Below, in pieces: positions 16,562 to 24,735 of a stretch of DNA of 64,000 nucleotides; the first letter of the stretch is position 1, and the number at the start of each line of letters is the position of its first letter. Origin of the DNA: Mumia sp. Pv4-285 (lineage in GTDB: Bacteria; Actinomycetota; Actinomycetes; Propionibacteriales; Nocardioidaceae); assembly GCF_041320275.1 (NCBI RefSeq), contig NZ_CP162023.1, forward strand, positions 3,348,001 to 3,412,000, in the 5' to 3' direction. The notes below the pieces were generated by a model, which worked only from the letters and a program-made list of their open reading frames with translations, was not told where the DNA came from and searched no databases. The translations under genes and the position numbers were made by a program.

Positions 16562-16614
16562 TCGACACTAGCGCTTGGGATCCGCGAACGCACCCCCCTC
16601 GTACGACAGCCCGC

Positions 16615-17238
16615 TCAACGCGTGAACGTCACGTGCGTGACCCCGCTCGGCGCCGAGGTGGCCTCGACCCGGTAGTCCTGCTCGAGGCCCTCCAGCCCGT
16701 CCCAGAGCCGTACGCCTCGTCCCAGCAGGATCGGGACGACCACCGTGTGCAGGTGGTCGACGAGCCCGGCCGCCAGGAACTCGCGGACCACGGTGGGGCC
16801 ACCTCCGATCCGCACGTCCTTGCCGTCCGCTCCCTCGAGTGCCGCGTCGAGCGCTTCGGCCGGCGAGGCGTCGAGGAAGTGGAACGTCGTGCCGCCCTCC
16901 ATCTCGATCGACGGGCGCGGGTGGTGAGTGAGCACGAACACGGGAGTGTGGAACGGCGGGTTCGGACCCCATGCGCCCTTCCACTGCGGGTCCTCGTGCC
17001 AGCCGGGATGACCCCACTTGCCAGCGCCCATGATCTCGGCGCCGATCCCCGCATCGTGCTGTCGGGTGAAGACGTCGTCGACCCCGCCCGAACCGCCGGG
17101 TTCCCACCACCGGGTGGCGAACATCCATCGGTGGAGCCGGTCGCCGGCATGACCGAAGTGCGCGTCGGCACTCTGGCCCTCTCCCGTGCCGAAACCGTCG
17201 AGCGAGATGGCGAAGTTGTGGATGCGGACGAGTGGCAT
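16615..17238 (-). CDS. Dihydrofolate reductase-family (RibD C-terminal-like) protein
   Basis: 207-residue cytosolic oxidoreductase-like protein. It opens MPLVRIHNFAISLDGFGTG, typical of the RibD C-terminal/DHFR-like family, and has EIMGAGKWG, VFVLTHHPRPSIEMEGGTTFHF and the nucleotide-binding KDVRIGGGPTVVREFLAAGLVD. The ATG at 17238 has an AAGGGG site and places the start at the usual family position; an upstream in-frame start would add 30 unrelated residues. These proteins probably use NADPH, but the physiological substrate is unknown. Divergent from a LysR-type regulator. Confidence 0.85.
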   Translation of the reverse strand: MPLVRIHNFAISLDGFGTGEGQSADAHFGHAGDRLHRWMFATRWWEPGGSGGVDDVFTRQHDAGIGAEIMGAGKWGHPGWHEDPQWKGAWGPNPPFHTPVFVLTHHPRPSIEMEGGTTFHFLDASPAEALDAALEGADGKDVRIGGGPTVVREFLAAGLVDHLHTVVVPILLGRGVRLWDGLEGLEQDYRVEATSAPSGVTHVTFTR

Positions 17239-17360
17239 GGCTACCCCTTGGGTGTCTGGGTCAGATGCGTGACCGATGTCGCCATGCTCTCCAGCATGAC
17301 CGCGGGCTGACATGACGTCTAATGCCAATCTCCCCCAGATCTCATTAAGATGTTTGATCT

Positions 17361-18254
17361 ATGTTGAGCATCGTTCATCTCCGAGTTCTGGCCGCGGTGG
17401 CTCGGCACGGCTCGGTGACGGAGGCGGCACGAGAGCTGCACTACTCCCAGCCGTCGGTGAGCCACCACCTCTCTCGCCTCGAGTCGGCCACGGGTGCCAG
17501 GCTCGTTCAGCGAGTCGGGCGCGGCATCCGGCTCACCCCTGAGGGACGGCTGCTGGCCGAGCGAGCCGCCGAGATCCTCGGACGGGTCGACGCGGCGACC
17601 AACGAGCTGGCAGCGCACGTCGGCCTGCAAGCAGGGCTCGTACGGCTGGCCGCGAATGCCTCCACCCTGAGCACCGTCGTGCCGCGAGCCGCGGCTACCT
17701 TGGCCCAAGCCCACCCCGGGCTCGAGCTGAGCCTGTTCGACCGGCACCCCGTCGAGGCACTGCAGATGCTGCGGCACGGCGAGATCGACATCGCCCTCGG
17801 CTTCCGCCATGCGGGTGATCCGCCGCTCGAGGCGGACGCCCGCCTCCTCCATCTCACGGACGACCCGATCTTCCTCATCAGCCGGCACGCTGACGACAGC
17901 CTCGCGAACCACCGGGCGTCCTCCTGGATCGGCGGCTGCGAGCGGTGCCGGCACGAGCTGACCACGGCGTGCGGGCGGGAGGGCTTCGTTCCCCGCATCG
18001 GCTCGCACAGCGACGACATGGTGGTCGTCCAGGCGCTCGTCGCTGCCGGCGCCGGCGTCACCACCTTGCCTGGCCTCGCGCTCCAGGCCCACCGACGACG
18101 CGACATCGAGGCGAGCGAGATCGCCGGTTTCCACCGCCAGGTCTACGCCGCGACCTACGGCGACCCACCCGATCCGCCCGCCGTGACCGCCGTACTGGCT
18201 GCACTCACCGAAGCGGCCGCTTCGACGGGGTCGATCGGTTCCGGCACGGCCTGA
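17361..18254 (+). CDS. LysR-family transcriptional regulator
   Basis: 297 residues. The N-terminal winged helix reads LSIVHLRVLAAVARHGSVTEAARELHYSQPSVSHHLSRLE, followed by the usual linker and a periplasmic-binding-like effector domain. It is divergent from the DHFR-like gene across 122 bp that are less GC-rich than the surroundings. In that gap ATCT-CATTA-AGAT (17340-17352) is a small dyad of the kind LysR proteins use. The DHFR-like gene is the likely target (inference from divergence). Confidence 0.88.
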   Translation: MLSIVHLRVLAAVARHGSVTEAARELHYSQPSVSHHLSRLESATGARLVQRVGRGIRLTPEGRLLAERAAEILGRVDAATNELAAHVGLQAGLVRLAANASTLSTVVPRAAATLAQAHPGLELSLFDRHPVEALQMLRHGEIDIALGFRHAGDPPLEADARLLHLTDDPIFLISRHADDSLANHRASSWIGGCERCRHELTTACGREGFVPRIGSHSDDMVVVQALVAAGAGVTTLPGLALQAHRRRDIEASEIAGFHRQVYAATYGDPPDPPAVTAVLAALTEAAASTGSIGSGTA

Positions 18255-18263
18255 GCCCGGCGC

Positions 18264-18551
18264 CTAGTCACGGCCTACGCGCAACGCCGCGACGAGCACC
18301 TGCCCCGGCTCGATCTCCGCCGGTCTGCGCACGGCATCCTTCAGCGGAAGCAGGTAGCGGCCATCCTTCGGGAAGAGCGCGGTGGTGAACTCGACGTCGT
18401 CGATGCGCACCACGACCGGCACCTGGCCCCAGTACTCCACCCCCTTCGCGGCGAACTTGATGTCCTCGCTCACCTCCTCCGAGACCGCGAGGAAGTAGTA
18501 CGGCGCGGGGCCCCGCCACTCCACCACCGGGCCTTCGACCTCGAACTCCAT
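18264..18551 (-). CDS. DUF1905 domain protein
   Basis: 95-residue protein of the DUF1905 family: MEFEVEGPVVEWRGPAPYYFLAVSEEVSEDI...YWGQVPVVVRIDDVEFTTALFPKDGRYLLPLKDAVRR. This is a compact beta fold seen alone or fused to YdeI-like domains; its function is unknown. The ATG at 18551 matches the family N-terminus, whereas an in-frame start at 18635 would add 28 low-complexity residues. Convergent with the LysR gene (9 bp between stops). Confidence 0.82.
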   Translation of the reverse strand: MEFEVEGPVVEWRGPAPYYFLAVSEEVSEDIKFAAKGVEYWGQVPVVVRIDDVEFTTALFPKDGRYLLPLKDAVRRPAEIEPGQVLVAALRVGRD

Positions 18552-18679
18552 GCCACTGCTCACAGACCGAGTATCGCCGCCGGCCCGCCTCGGTTGAGAG
18601 ATCGACGCCTGGGTACCGAACGTCCGTCGAGTCACGGCGCGGAAGGGCTCCGTGGCAAGTCGGACAAAGGAGTACGGCG

Positions 18680-18976
18680 ATGCCCCCTAGGAAGAAGGCC
18701 GCGGCAAGCAGCGGCAACGGAGTCCGGGTGACGGACGACAGCCTGCGAGTACGCCAGCTCACGCACTACCAGTTCAGCTGGACCGCCGCCGAGGGCGGCG
18801 CGGACGGCATCTGGACGCTCCAGCTCGTGCTGGACGAAGGTGCCTGGGAGGAGATCCTCACGGTGAGCGCCGAGGACGCCGACAACCTCCAGGACGTCCT
18901 CACGAACACGAGCAGCGTCTTCTACGACATCGATCGTCGCGTGTTGATGTTCGGTGTGACGAAGACGGGCAGCTGA
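18680..18976 (+). CDS. Conserved hypothetical small protein
   Basis: 98 residues; not recognised. A basic Ala/Ser/Lys-rich N-terminus (MPPRKKAAASSGNG) precedes a compact beta/alpha segment, LRVRQLTHYQFSWTAAEGG and WTLQLVLDEGAWEEILTVSAEDADNLQDVL, that looks like a genuine small fold. A weak AAGG-AG element precedes the ATG. It is isolated: divergent from DUF1905 and convergent with the sucrase/ferredoxin-like gene (26 bp). Confidence 0.65.
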   Translation: MPPRKKAAASSGNGVRVTDDSLRVRQLTHYQFSWTAAEGGADGIWTLQLVLDEGAWEEILTVSAEDADNLQDVLTNTSSVFYDIDRRVLMFGVTKTGS

Positions 18977-19002
18977 CGCGCTGCGGGTCGCCTCCTCGGA
19001 AG

Positions 19003-19935
19003 CTACGCCTCCACAATCCGCACCGCGGTGTGGACCTTCGCCGACGTCTCCGTGTGCGCCGCACAGGTGAGCATCGCCGGCGCCTGCTCGCTCGCGTCCA
19101 CGTCGACCACGAGTCGCGTCGGGTGATCGTCGCGGAGGATCGTGACCTCCGCGACCCACGACCCTTCGCCCGACCGACGCCCGTCGACGAACCGCACCGC
19201 GTCGGCGGGCAGAGGCCCGTACCGCTCGTGCGCGGCGATGACCGCAGCCTGCCCGTACGGAGGCGCAGACGCAACCCCGCGCATGTAGGCCGGGACGACT
19301 GCACCGGCGAGATGGGAGGAGACGACGTCGACGGCGGTGTCGGCGTCGAGGTTCCCGTACGTCGTACCGTCCGGCAGCACGACGACGTTCGCGGCGAAGC
19401 GGTCTCCGCCGATGTGCGAGCACTCCCAGGTCTCCTCGGCCCAGCGCTCGGCCAGGGCCGCAGCGACGGGACGCCCGCGCAGTGCGCAGCAGACGTCGTG
19501 CCGACCGTGCGTGCAGACGAGGAGAGTCGGCGGCGGCGGTGTGGTCGCCGGCGGCAGTGGCTCGCGTACGATCGCCGCCGCCTCCCGCAGATCGGCGCTG
19601 TGCCGCCACATTCCCCACACCTGCTCGACGCCTGGCTCGGCGTCGATGACGGCCCAGCGCCGTTCGGCGTTGTCGGCTCGTCGCCCCGGTCGGCGGATCA
19701 TGAGCAACCGCGACCGGGCGCCGCGGATCGCCGTGGCCAGCTCCGCGAGGACGTCGGAGTCGATCGCGTCGGAGGCGAACGCGTTGAACGGCCACGGGCC
19801 GGGGTGCTCGACCAGCAACCATCGACGCGCTGGTGTCGCCGTGGCCGCGAGCGGGTCGACACGCTCGCGTGCCGCCGTCGCGCACCGGAAGGGGTCGGCT
19901 GACGGCGTTTCGGCAGCCACCGGATCAGCCGTCAC
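19003..19935 (-). CDS. Sucrase/ferredoxin-like protein (thioredoxin-like [2Fe-2S] family)
   Basis: About 310 residues. WLLVEHPGPWPFNAF and the Cys-bearing CTHGRHDVCCALRGRPVAAAL are typical of the sucraseferredoxin-like family, which has a thioredoxin-like ferredoxin fold that can hold a [2Fe-2S] cluster. ECSHIGGDRFAANVVVLPDGTTYG follows, as in family members. The GTG at 19935 overlaps the oxygenase stop by 11 bp, so the two are coupled; an upstream ATG at 19983 is possible. It is the last gene of the repeat peptide-oxygenase unit, where it could deliver electrons to the iron enzyme (inference). Confidence 0.8.
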   Translation of the reverse strand: MTADPVAAETPSADPFRCATAARERVDPLAATATPARRWLLVEHPGPWPFNAFASDAIDSDVLAELATAIRGARSRLLMIRRPGRRADNAERRWAVIDAEPGVEQVWGMWRHSADLREAAAIVREPLPPATTPPPPTLLVCTHGRHDVCCALRGRPVAAALAERWAEETWECSHIGGDRFAANVVVLPDGTTYGNLDADTAVDVVSSHLAGAVVPAYMRGVASAPPYGQAAVIAAHERYGPLPADAVRFVDGRRSGEGSWVAEVTILRDDHPTRLVVDVDASEQAPAMLTCAAHTETSAKVHTAVRIVEA

Positions 19936-21193
19936 GGACCACGACGGCCCGCGCGAGCAGGCGGCGCGCGAGCTCGTCCCCAAGCACCGCGACGGAGCTC
20001 GTGCCGGTGGACAGCAGCTCGTCGACCACAGGAACGTCAGCGGCTTCGAGCCGTTCGTCTCCGGCGCGACTCACCAGCTCAGCGCCGCCGTCGCCGCGAG
20101 GGCGGATGCTCGCGTGCAGGTGCTCCCGCAGCGCCAGGCGATCCTCCGGTCGGAGGTTCTGAACCGCGCGCAGCTGGGACACCGGCCCGACGGGTGCCGG
20201 TCGGCCTGCTCGGCGAGACGCCGCGGCGAGCCTCTGAGCGGCCGCCTGCTCGTCGATGGTCGCCAGCGCGGCCGCGAGTCCTGCCCGTACGACCTCGAGG
20301 TCGTCGCTCAGATGGTCGGCGTCTCCCACCCCGGCGCCGACGGCGAGCGACGCGCGGATCTCAGGATCGTCGGCCAGAGACTGCAGCACGACCTGCACCA
20401 CCTCGCCGGCGAGGGCGTGCCGGGTCCAGGCGTGGACGCCCAGCGTGAGGTGCGTGCTCACGTCGCCGAGTGCGGTCGCGGCATGCAGGTAGCCGCGCGG
20501 GAGGTAGAGGCAGTCCCCCGGCCCGAGCACCGTGCGCATCAGCGGAGGCTCTTCCGCCGCTCGGGAGACAGCAGCTCGCCGGTCGGTCCAGGGCTGGTCT
20601 CGCAGCGGCGCCTCGAGGACCGGCCGGTGGATGCGCCACTCCTTCTCGCCGCTGACCTGGAGCACGAAGACGTCGTGCACGTCGTAGTGGTCGTCGAAGC
20701 CCTGAGACTGCGGAGGCGTGACGTACGCGTTCGCCTGCACAGGATGCCCGAGCTCGTCGGCCAGGGCGGCGACGAACCGCACGAGGGGTGGCCACGTGCG
20801 ATGAAGTCCCTGCAGGACCAGGGTCGCCCCGTCGGCGAACAGTGCGCTCAAGCGGGAGTCGTCGACCTGGTCGGCGATGCCCGCCCCCACACCCGCACCG
20901 GAGGTGAAGTCGCGGTTCGGCAGCGTCGTCCCGTCGCGGGCGACCCGCAGGAACGGCGTGCGCAGGCCGTGGTCGGAGAGCAGCGAGTCCACCGCGTCCT
21001 CGTCGAAGAGATCCTCGAACCCCCCGTCGCGTTCGGCGGCCGTCACGAGGAGCGGCTCACGCCCCCAGGACGTCGTCGCGAACTCCTCCAGCGGTCGACC
21101 CAGCAGCCTCTCGACCGGTCCGGTCGGAAGCATCCCGCTGAGAAGATCGGGGCGCCCCTCCGAGAGGGGCGCCCCGACCTGGTGAGCCGTCAT
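19925..21193 (-). CDS. JmjC/cupin-fold 2-oxoglutarate oxygenase (ribosomal oxygenase-like)
   Basis: Up to 422 residues. The cupin core has the iron-binding HxD in DDHYDVHDVFVLQVSGEKEW and a distal His in LYLPRGYLHAATA, as in RoxA/MINA53/NO66-type protein hydroxylases. The N-terminal part, PVERLLGRPLEEFATTSWGREPLL, is the usual family start. The ATG at 21193 overlaps the stop of the repeat peptide gene (ATGA). An ATG at 21133 would also give a normal N-terminus and would leave the hairpin at 21147-21177 untranslated. The C-terminal half is a winged-helix-like region. It probably hydroxylates a protein or peptide side chain. Confidence 0.85.
   Translation of the reverse strand: MTAHQVGAPLSEGRPDLLSGMLPTGPVERLLGRPLEEFATTSWGREPLLVTAAERDGGFEDLFDEDAVDSLLSDHGLRTPFLRVARDGTTLPNRDFTSGAGVGAGIADQVDDSRLSALFADGATLVLQGLHRTWPPLVRFVAALADELGHPVQANAYVTPPQSQGFDDHYDVHDVFVLQVSGEKEWRIHRPVLEAPLRDQPWTDRRAAVSRAAEEPPLMRTVLGPGDCLYLPRGYLHAATALGDVSTHLTLGVHAWTRHALAGEVVQVVLQSLADDPEIRASLAVGAGVGDADHLSDDLEVVRAGLAAALATIDEQAAAQRLAAASRRAGRPAPVGPVSQLRAVQNLRPEDRLALREHLHASIRPRGDGGAELVSRAGDERLEAADVPVVDELLSTGTSSVAVLGDELARRLLARAVVVRDG
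21147..21177 (-). terminator. Perfect hairpin between the repeat peptide and oxygenase genes (possible attenuator)
   Basis: TCGGGGCGCCCCTC (21147-21160) and GAGGGGCGCCCCGA (21164-21177) pair over 14 bp around a 3-nt loop. On the transcribed strand it is followed by a short pyrimidine run (GATCTTCTC). It lies 13 bp after the repeat peptide stop, at the very start of the oxygenase frame. This geometry fits a leaky terminator that leaves more peptide transcript than enzyme transcript. Confidence 0.6.
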
Positions 21194-21450
21194 GCGCTGC
21201 CGTCGGCCCCACCGTCGTGGCGACCGGGGACGCCTTCTGCGCCGCCGTCGGCGGGGCCTTCGGCGCCGCTGTCGGCACCACCGTCCGCTCCGCCGTCGTG
21301 CACGCCGGGCGTGCCTTCCGCACCACCGTCGGCCGTGCCTTCTGCGCCGCTGTCGGCACCACCGTCTGCTCCACCGTCGTGCACGCCAGGCGTGCCTTCC
21401 GCACCACCGTCCGCCGTGCCTTCCGTGGACTCGGGATCGAGCTCGCTCAT
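21190..21450 (-). CDS. Acidic Gly/Asp/Ala tandem-repeat peptide (candidate modified peptide)
   Basis: 86 residues. A 10-residue head (MSELDPESTE) is followed by two full 27-residue repeats and one 22-residue partial repeat. Each unit reads GTADGGAEGTPGVHD, then GGADGGADSGAE. Every unit carries exactly one His, in VHD, VHD and RHD. There is no hydrophobic core, signal peptide or Lys/Cys, so the chain should be disordered and strongly acidic. A strong AGAAGGAG site 6 bp before the ATG supports the start. The stop overlaps the oxygenase ATG. It is a plausible substrate of that oxygenase. Confidence 0.7.
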   Translation of the reverse strand: MSELDPESTEGTADGGAEGTPGVHDGGADGGADSGAEGTADGGAEGTPGVHDGGADGGADSGAEGPADGGAEGVPGRHDGGADGSA

Positions 21451-21571
21451 CGTGATCTCCTTCTGCTCGCCGGCCCGGCACGGGCGATGGGTGACGTTTC
21501 CTCGGTGTACGCGGTGCCGCCGGGCTCCGCATCCGGACAGTGCCCAGCACTCGGGGTACGAAACCCGCTGG

Positions 21572-22183
21572 TCACCTCCGACGCACAGAGCCCCGGGGTC
21601 TCGGACGCTCTCGCAGTGCGGCCTCCGCGATGACCAGGAGCATGACGAGGCCGGTCAGGACGGCGACACCCGCCGCCGCCGTCGCAGTCCAGGCGATTCC
21701 GAGCACGAGACCGACCACTCCGAGCACGGTCATGACGAGCCCGAGCCGCGTGAACATCGGCGTGTCGAAGGCCCGGGCGAACGGTAGGAAGTGCAGCCCC
21801 ACGGCGAGCACGATGAGGGCCGGAGCTGCCTCCACCTCGCCGACCGAGTCGAGGAGCAGTCGCCCGACCTGGATCAGGGCGAGCATGCCCGCCACGCTCA
21901 ACAGGTAGACCCACCCCGCGCTGCGAGCCAGCGGCTTGAGCGCTGGGAATCGGCGTTCCGCGACGAGCACAGCCCAGACGAACACCGCCAGCGCACCCGC
22001 CCACAGCACGGCTGCGACGACGGAGACGGCGTACGGCAGGTCACCGCGGTTCGCGTGGACGAACACGCTCCCACCGACGGCGCCGACGACCGCGCCCCAG
22101 ACCCGCGGATCGTACGGGCGCCGTAGTCCTCGGTCCACCGCCTCCGAAGGACTGGTCGCCGCCGACTCTTCATCTGTCATCAC
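21572..22183 (-). CDS. Integral membrane protein of unknown function
   Basis: 203 residues with about six hydrophobic helices, including VWGAVVGAVGGSVFV, SVVAAVLWAGALAVFVWAVL, LIVLAVGLHFLPF and TRLGLVMTVLGVVGLVLGI. A short charged N-terminus (MMTDEESAATSPSEAVDRG) and an Arg-rich tail lie in the cytosol. No family was recognised with certainty. It is transcribed toward the repeat-peptide unit but separated from it by 121 bp, so linkage is uncertain. Confidence 0.75.
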   Translation of the reverse strand: MMTDEESAATSPSEAVDRGLRRPYDPRVWGAVVGAVGGSVFVHANRGDLPYAVSVVAAVLWAGALAVFVWAVLVAERRFPALKPLARSAGWVYLLSVAGMLALIQVGRLLLDSVGEVEAAPALIVLAVGLHFLPFARAFDTPMFTRLGLVMTVLGVVGLVLGIAWTATAAAGVAVLTGLVMLLVIAEAALRERPRPRGSVRRR

Positions 22184-22257
22184 CGTTCCGATGTTAGATG
22201 CCGGTCGGGCCCGTCTCGACGGCCCGGTGGCGACCTCCGGGGCACTAGCCTGATCTC

Positions 22258-22974
22258 ATGACGAGCCTGGCGGCGGACGGCCGTTTCGAGACCTTCGGCT
22301 CGCAGCACCTGGCTGCGCTGATCGTGTTTGCGGTCGGTCTCGTCGCCGTGGTCTGGATCGGGTGGCGGGTGCGTGGCACGCTCGCCGAGGCGCGGGTGAG
22401 CAGGGTGCTCGCGGTGGGGATCTGCGCGGTGACCATCCCGCTCCAGGTCATGCAGTTCCTCCCCGGCGAGTGGAACCCGCGGACCTCGCTCCCCTTCCAG
22501 CTCTGCGACCTCGCCTGGGTGTTCGCCGTCCACGCGCTGTGGACACGCTCGCGCCTGAGCGCCACCGTGACCTACCTGTGGGGCATCACCCTCACGACCC
22601 AGGGGATGCTGACCCCTGACCTGGCCTCGACCTGGCCGGAGCCGCGCTTCGTCATGTTCTGGGCGATGCACATCCTCATCGTCTGGGCTGCGGTCTACCT
22701 CGTCGTGGGCCTCGGCATCTGGCCGACCTGGGCCACGTATCGGCGCACGGTCGTGATCACGCTCGCATGGGCGGTCCTTGCGTTCACCTACAACGCGATC
22801 GCCGGCGTGAACTACGGCTACCTCAACGGCAAGCCGAGCCGCTCCTCGCTGCTCGACTACCTCGGGCCGTGGCCGACGTACGTGGTCGTCGAGATCGCGG
22901 TCGTCGCCGCGGTCTGGGCGCTGCTCACCTGGCCGTGGACCCGCCGAGAGGTCAGGACGACGATCGACGCCTAA
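22258..22974 (+). CDS. TIGR02206/YwaF-family membrane protein
   Basis: 238-residue polytopic membrane protein resembling YwaF (TIGR02206). FGSQHLAALIVFAVGLVAVVW and TSLPFQLCDLAWVFAVHAL are followed by LTTQGMLTPD and a C-terminal NYGYLNGKPSRSSLLDYLGPWP, all characteristic. About seven transmembrane segments. Function unknown. TAGCCT at 22246-22251 ends 6 bp before the ATG and there is no Shine-Dalgarno sequence, so the mRNA is probably leaderless. Confidence 0.85.
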   Translation: MTSLAADGRFETFGSQHLAALIVFAVGLVAVVWIGWRVRGTLAEARVSRVLAVGICAVTIPLQVMQFLPGEWNPRTSLPFQLCDLAWVFAVHALWTRSRLSATVTYLWGITLTTQGMLTPDLASTWPEPRFVMFWAMHILIVWAAVYLVVGLGIWPTWATYRRTVVITLAWAVLAFTYNAIAGVNYGYLNGKPSRSSLLDYLGPWPTYVVVEIAVVAAVWALLTWPWTRREVRTTIDA

Positions 22975-23045
22975 CGCAGCACACTTGCCGTACCTACCGT
23001 TTTTCGATAGATTCCTCTCGTTCTACAGTGAGAAGGGATCGTTTC

Positions 23046-23552
23046 ATGGGTGGTTGGGCCGTACGAGCACTGCAAGTGATCATCGCCGTCGCGCTTGCGG
23101 GCTCGTTGTTCGTGCAGTGTGTGCTGGTGCCGCTGATCTGGATCGACATGGACGACGCGAGGCCGGTGATCCGGATCCCGTTCGTCGTGATCGTGGTCGC
23201 CGGGATCGCCACGCTGCAGGTCACCGCCGTCTGCATCTGGAAGCTGCTGACGATGGTCAGACGAGGCACGGTGTTCTCGCACGCGGCGTTCCGCTACGTC
23301 GACATCATCATCGGGGCGATCGCGACCGCGTCGGTGCTGACGTTCGCGGTCGGGGTGCTCGCGGCGTACAGCAACCGGACGAGTCCGGGCGACCAGGTGG
23401 CTCCGGGACTCGTGGGGCTGGTGTGCGGGATCGCGCTCGTCGTGGCGGGTGTGGCGGTGCTGGTGCTCGTGATGCGTACGCTCCTCGCTCAGGCGGTCGC
23501 TCGCGACACCGAGGCCAGGCACCTGCGGTCCGAGCTGGACGAGGTGATCTGA
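23046..23552 (+). CDS. DUF2975 membrane protein
   Basis: 168 residues with four hydrophobic segments (LQVIIAVALAGSLFVQCVLVPLIW, PFVVIVVAGIATLQVTAVCIW, IIIGAIATASVLTFAVGVLAA, LVCGIALVVAGVAVLVLVM). The TMVRRGTVFSHAAFRYVDIII stretch is typical of DUF2975. The ATG is preceded by AGAAGGGA. The frame is open upstream but that part is out of phase with any sensible protein. The stop overlaps the ATG of a YozG-type HTH gene (TGATG), a pairing seen often for this family. Confidence 0.85.
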   Translation: MGGWAVRALQVIIAVALAGSLFVQCVLVPLIWIDMDDARPVIRIPFVVIVVAGIATLQVTAVCIWKLLTMVRRGTVFSHAAFRYVDIIIGAIATASVLTFAVGVLAAYSNRTSPGDQVAPGLVGLVCGIALVVAGVAVLVLVMRTLLAQAVARDTEARHLRSELDEVI

Positions 23553-23806
23553 TGCCGATCGTCGTCGACATCGACGTCATGCTCGCCCGACGCAAGATGG
23601 CTGTCGGGACGCTCGCCGAGCGCGTCGGCATCACGCCGGCCAACCTTGCGGTCCTGAAGAACGGACGGGCCAAGGCCGTCAGGTTCACCACGCTCGAGGC
23701 GCTGTGCGACGTGCTCGAGTGCCAGCCCGGTGACCTGCTCCGCTGGGAGCCGTCCGACGCCGACAGCTTTCCGGCGGCCGAGGCGGACGAGGTGGGCCGG
23801 CCGTGA
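23552..23806 (+). CDS. YozG-type helix-turn-helix regulator (XRE family)
   Basis: 84-residue Cro/CI-type DNA-binding protein: PIVVDIDVMLARRKMAVGTLAERVGITPANLAVLKNGRAK...FTTLEALCDVLECQPGDLLRW. This is the small stand-alone HTH that accompanies DUF2975 proteins. It overlaps the DUF2975 stop and the start of the following ABC ATPase (GTGA), so it lies in one operon with a membrane protein and an exporter and probably controls them. Confidence 0.88.
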   Translation: MPIVVDIDVMLARRKMAVGTLAERVGITPANLAVLKNGRAKAVRFTTLEALCDVLECQPGDLLRWEPSDADSFPAAEADEVGRP

Positions 23807-24735
23807 TCCGCATCCAGCAGCTGACCAAGCAGTACGGGGCGACGCGTGCGGTGGACGGCCTGACCTTCGACGTCGAGCCGGGAAAAGTCACCGGGTTCCT
23901 CGGCCCCAACGGCGCGGGCAAGTCGACGACCATGCGGATCGTCATGGGGCTCGACCACCCCACCTCGGGGACGGCGACGATCAACGGCAAGCCGTACGCC
24001 GATCTCCACTCGCCGCTGAGGGAGGTGGGCGCACTCCTCGATCCGGGAGCCATGCATCCCGGACGCACCGGGCGCGCGCACCTCCGCATCGCGGCCCGGT
24101 CCAACGGACTGCCGATCTCACGCGTCGACGAGGTGATCGAGCACGTCGGGCTCGGCCCGGCCGCTCGGCGGCGCATCAAGGGCTACTCCCTCGGGATGCG
24201 GCAGCGCCTCGGGATCGCGGCTGCGCTCCTCGGGGATCCGCAGGTGCTCCTGTTCGACGAGCCCGTCAACGGCCTCGACGTCGAAGGCGTCCGATGGATC
24301 CGCGACGTGCTCCGCGGCTTCGCCGACGAGGGCCGTACGGTGCTGGTCTCCAGCCATCTGATGAGTGAGATGCAGCTGATCGCCGACCGGGTCGTCGTCA
24401 TCGGTCGCGGCACCCTGATCGCTGATGCCGACGTCGGCGACATCCTTCGCGGACCCGACCAGCGCCGCATCCGCGTCCGCAGCCCCGAGGCCGACGCCCT
24501 CGCCGCCGCCCTCCATGAAGGCGGCCAGGTCGAGCACACGAGGCCCGGCGAGCTGGTGGTCACCGGCATGACCGCGACCGAGGTCGGCGACATCGCCCAC
24601 GCTCTCCGCTTCCCGCTCTACCACCTGGCCGAGATCGAGCAGTCGCTCGAGCACGCCTACCTCGCGCTCACCGCCGACAGCGTCGAGTACGCCGTCGGCG
24701 GGCCGAGCACCTCAGCGGAGGGCGAGACCCGATGA
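23803..24735 (+). CDS. ABC transporter ATP-binding protein
   Basis: 310 residues. Walker A is LGPNGAGKSTT, the signature is YSLGMRQRLG and Walker B is VLLFDEPVNGLDVEG. The RHLLMSEM-like switch reads LVSSHLMSEMQLIADRVVVIGRG. The AmyH/CcmA-like architecture with a C-terminal extension is typical of ABC-2 exporters of antibiotics or lantibiotics. The GTG start overlaps the HTH stop and the stop overlaps the permease ATG, so the complex is made from one coupled mRNA. Confidence 0.9.
   Translation: MIRIQQLTKQYGATRAVDGLTFDVEPGKVTGFLGPNGAGKSTTMRIVMGLDHPTSGTATINGKPYADLHSPLREVGALLDPGAMHPGRTGRAHLRIAARSNGLPISRVDEVIEHVGLGPAARRRIKGYSLGMRQRLGIAAALLGDPQVLLFDEPVNGLDVEGVRWIRDVLRGFADEGRTVLVSSHLMSEMQLIADRVVVIGRGTLIADADVGDILRGPDQRRIRVRSPEADALAAALHEGGQVEHTRPGELVVTGMTATEVGDIAHALRFPLYHLAEIEQSLEHAYLALTADSVEYAVGGPSTSAEGETR

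Noticed and set aside
21192-21633. Arg/Cys- and Ala-rich plus-strand frames opposite the acidic repeat peptide
   Set aside because: They are shadows of the 81-bp repeat. Only the minus-strand frame has a strong ribosome-binding site and gene coupling.
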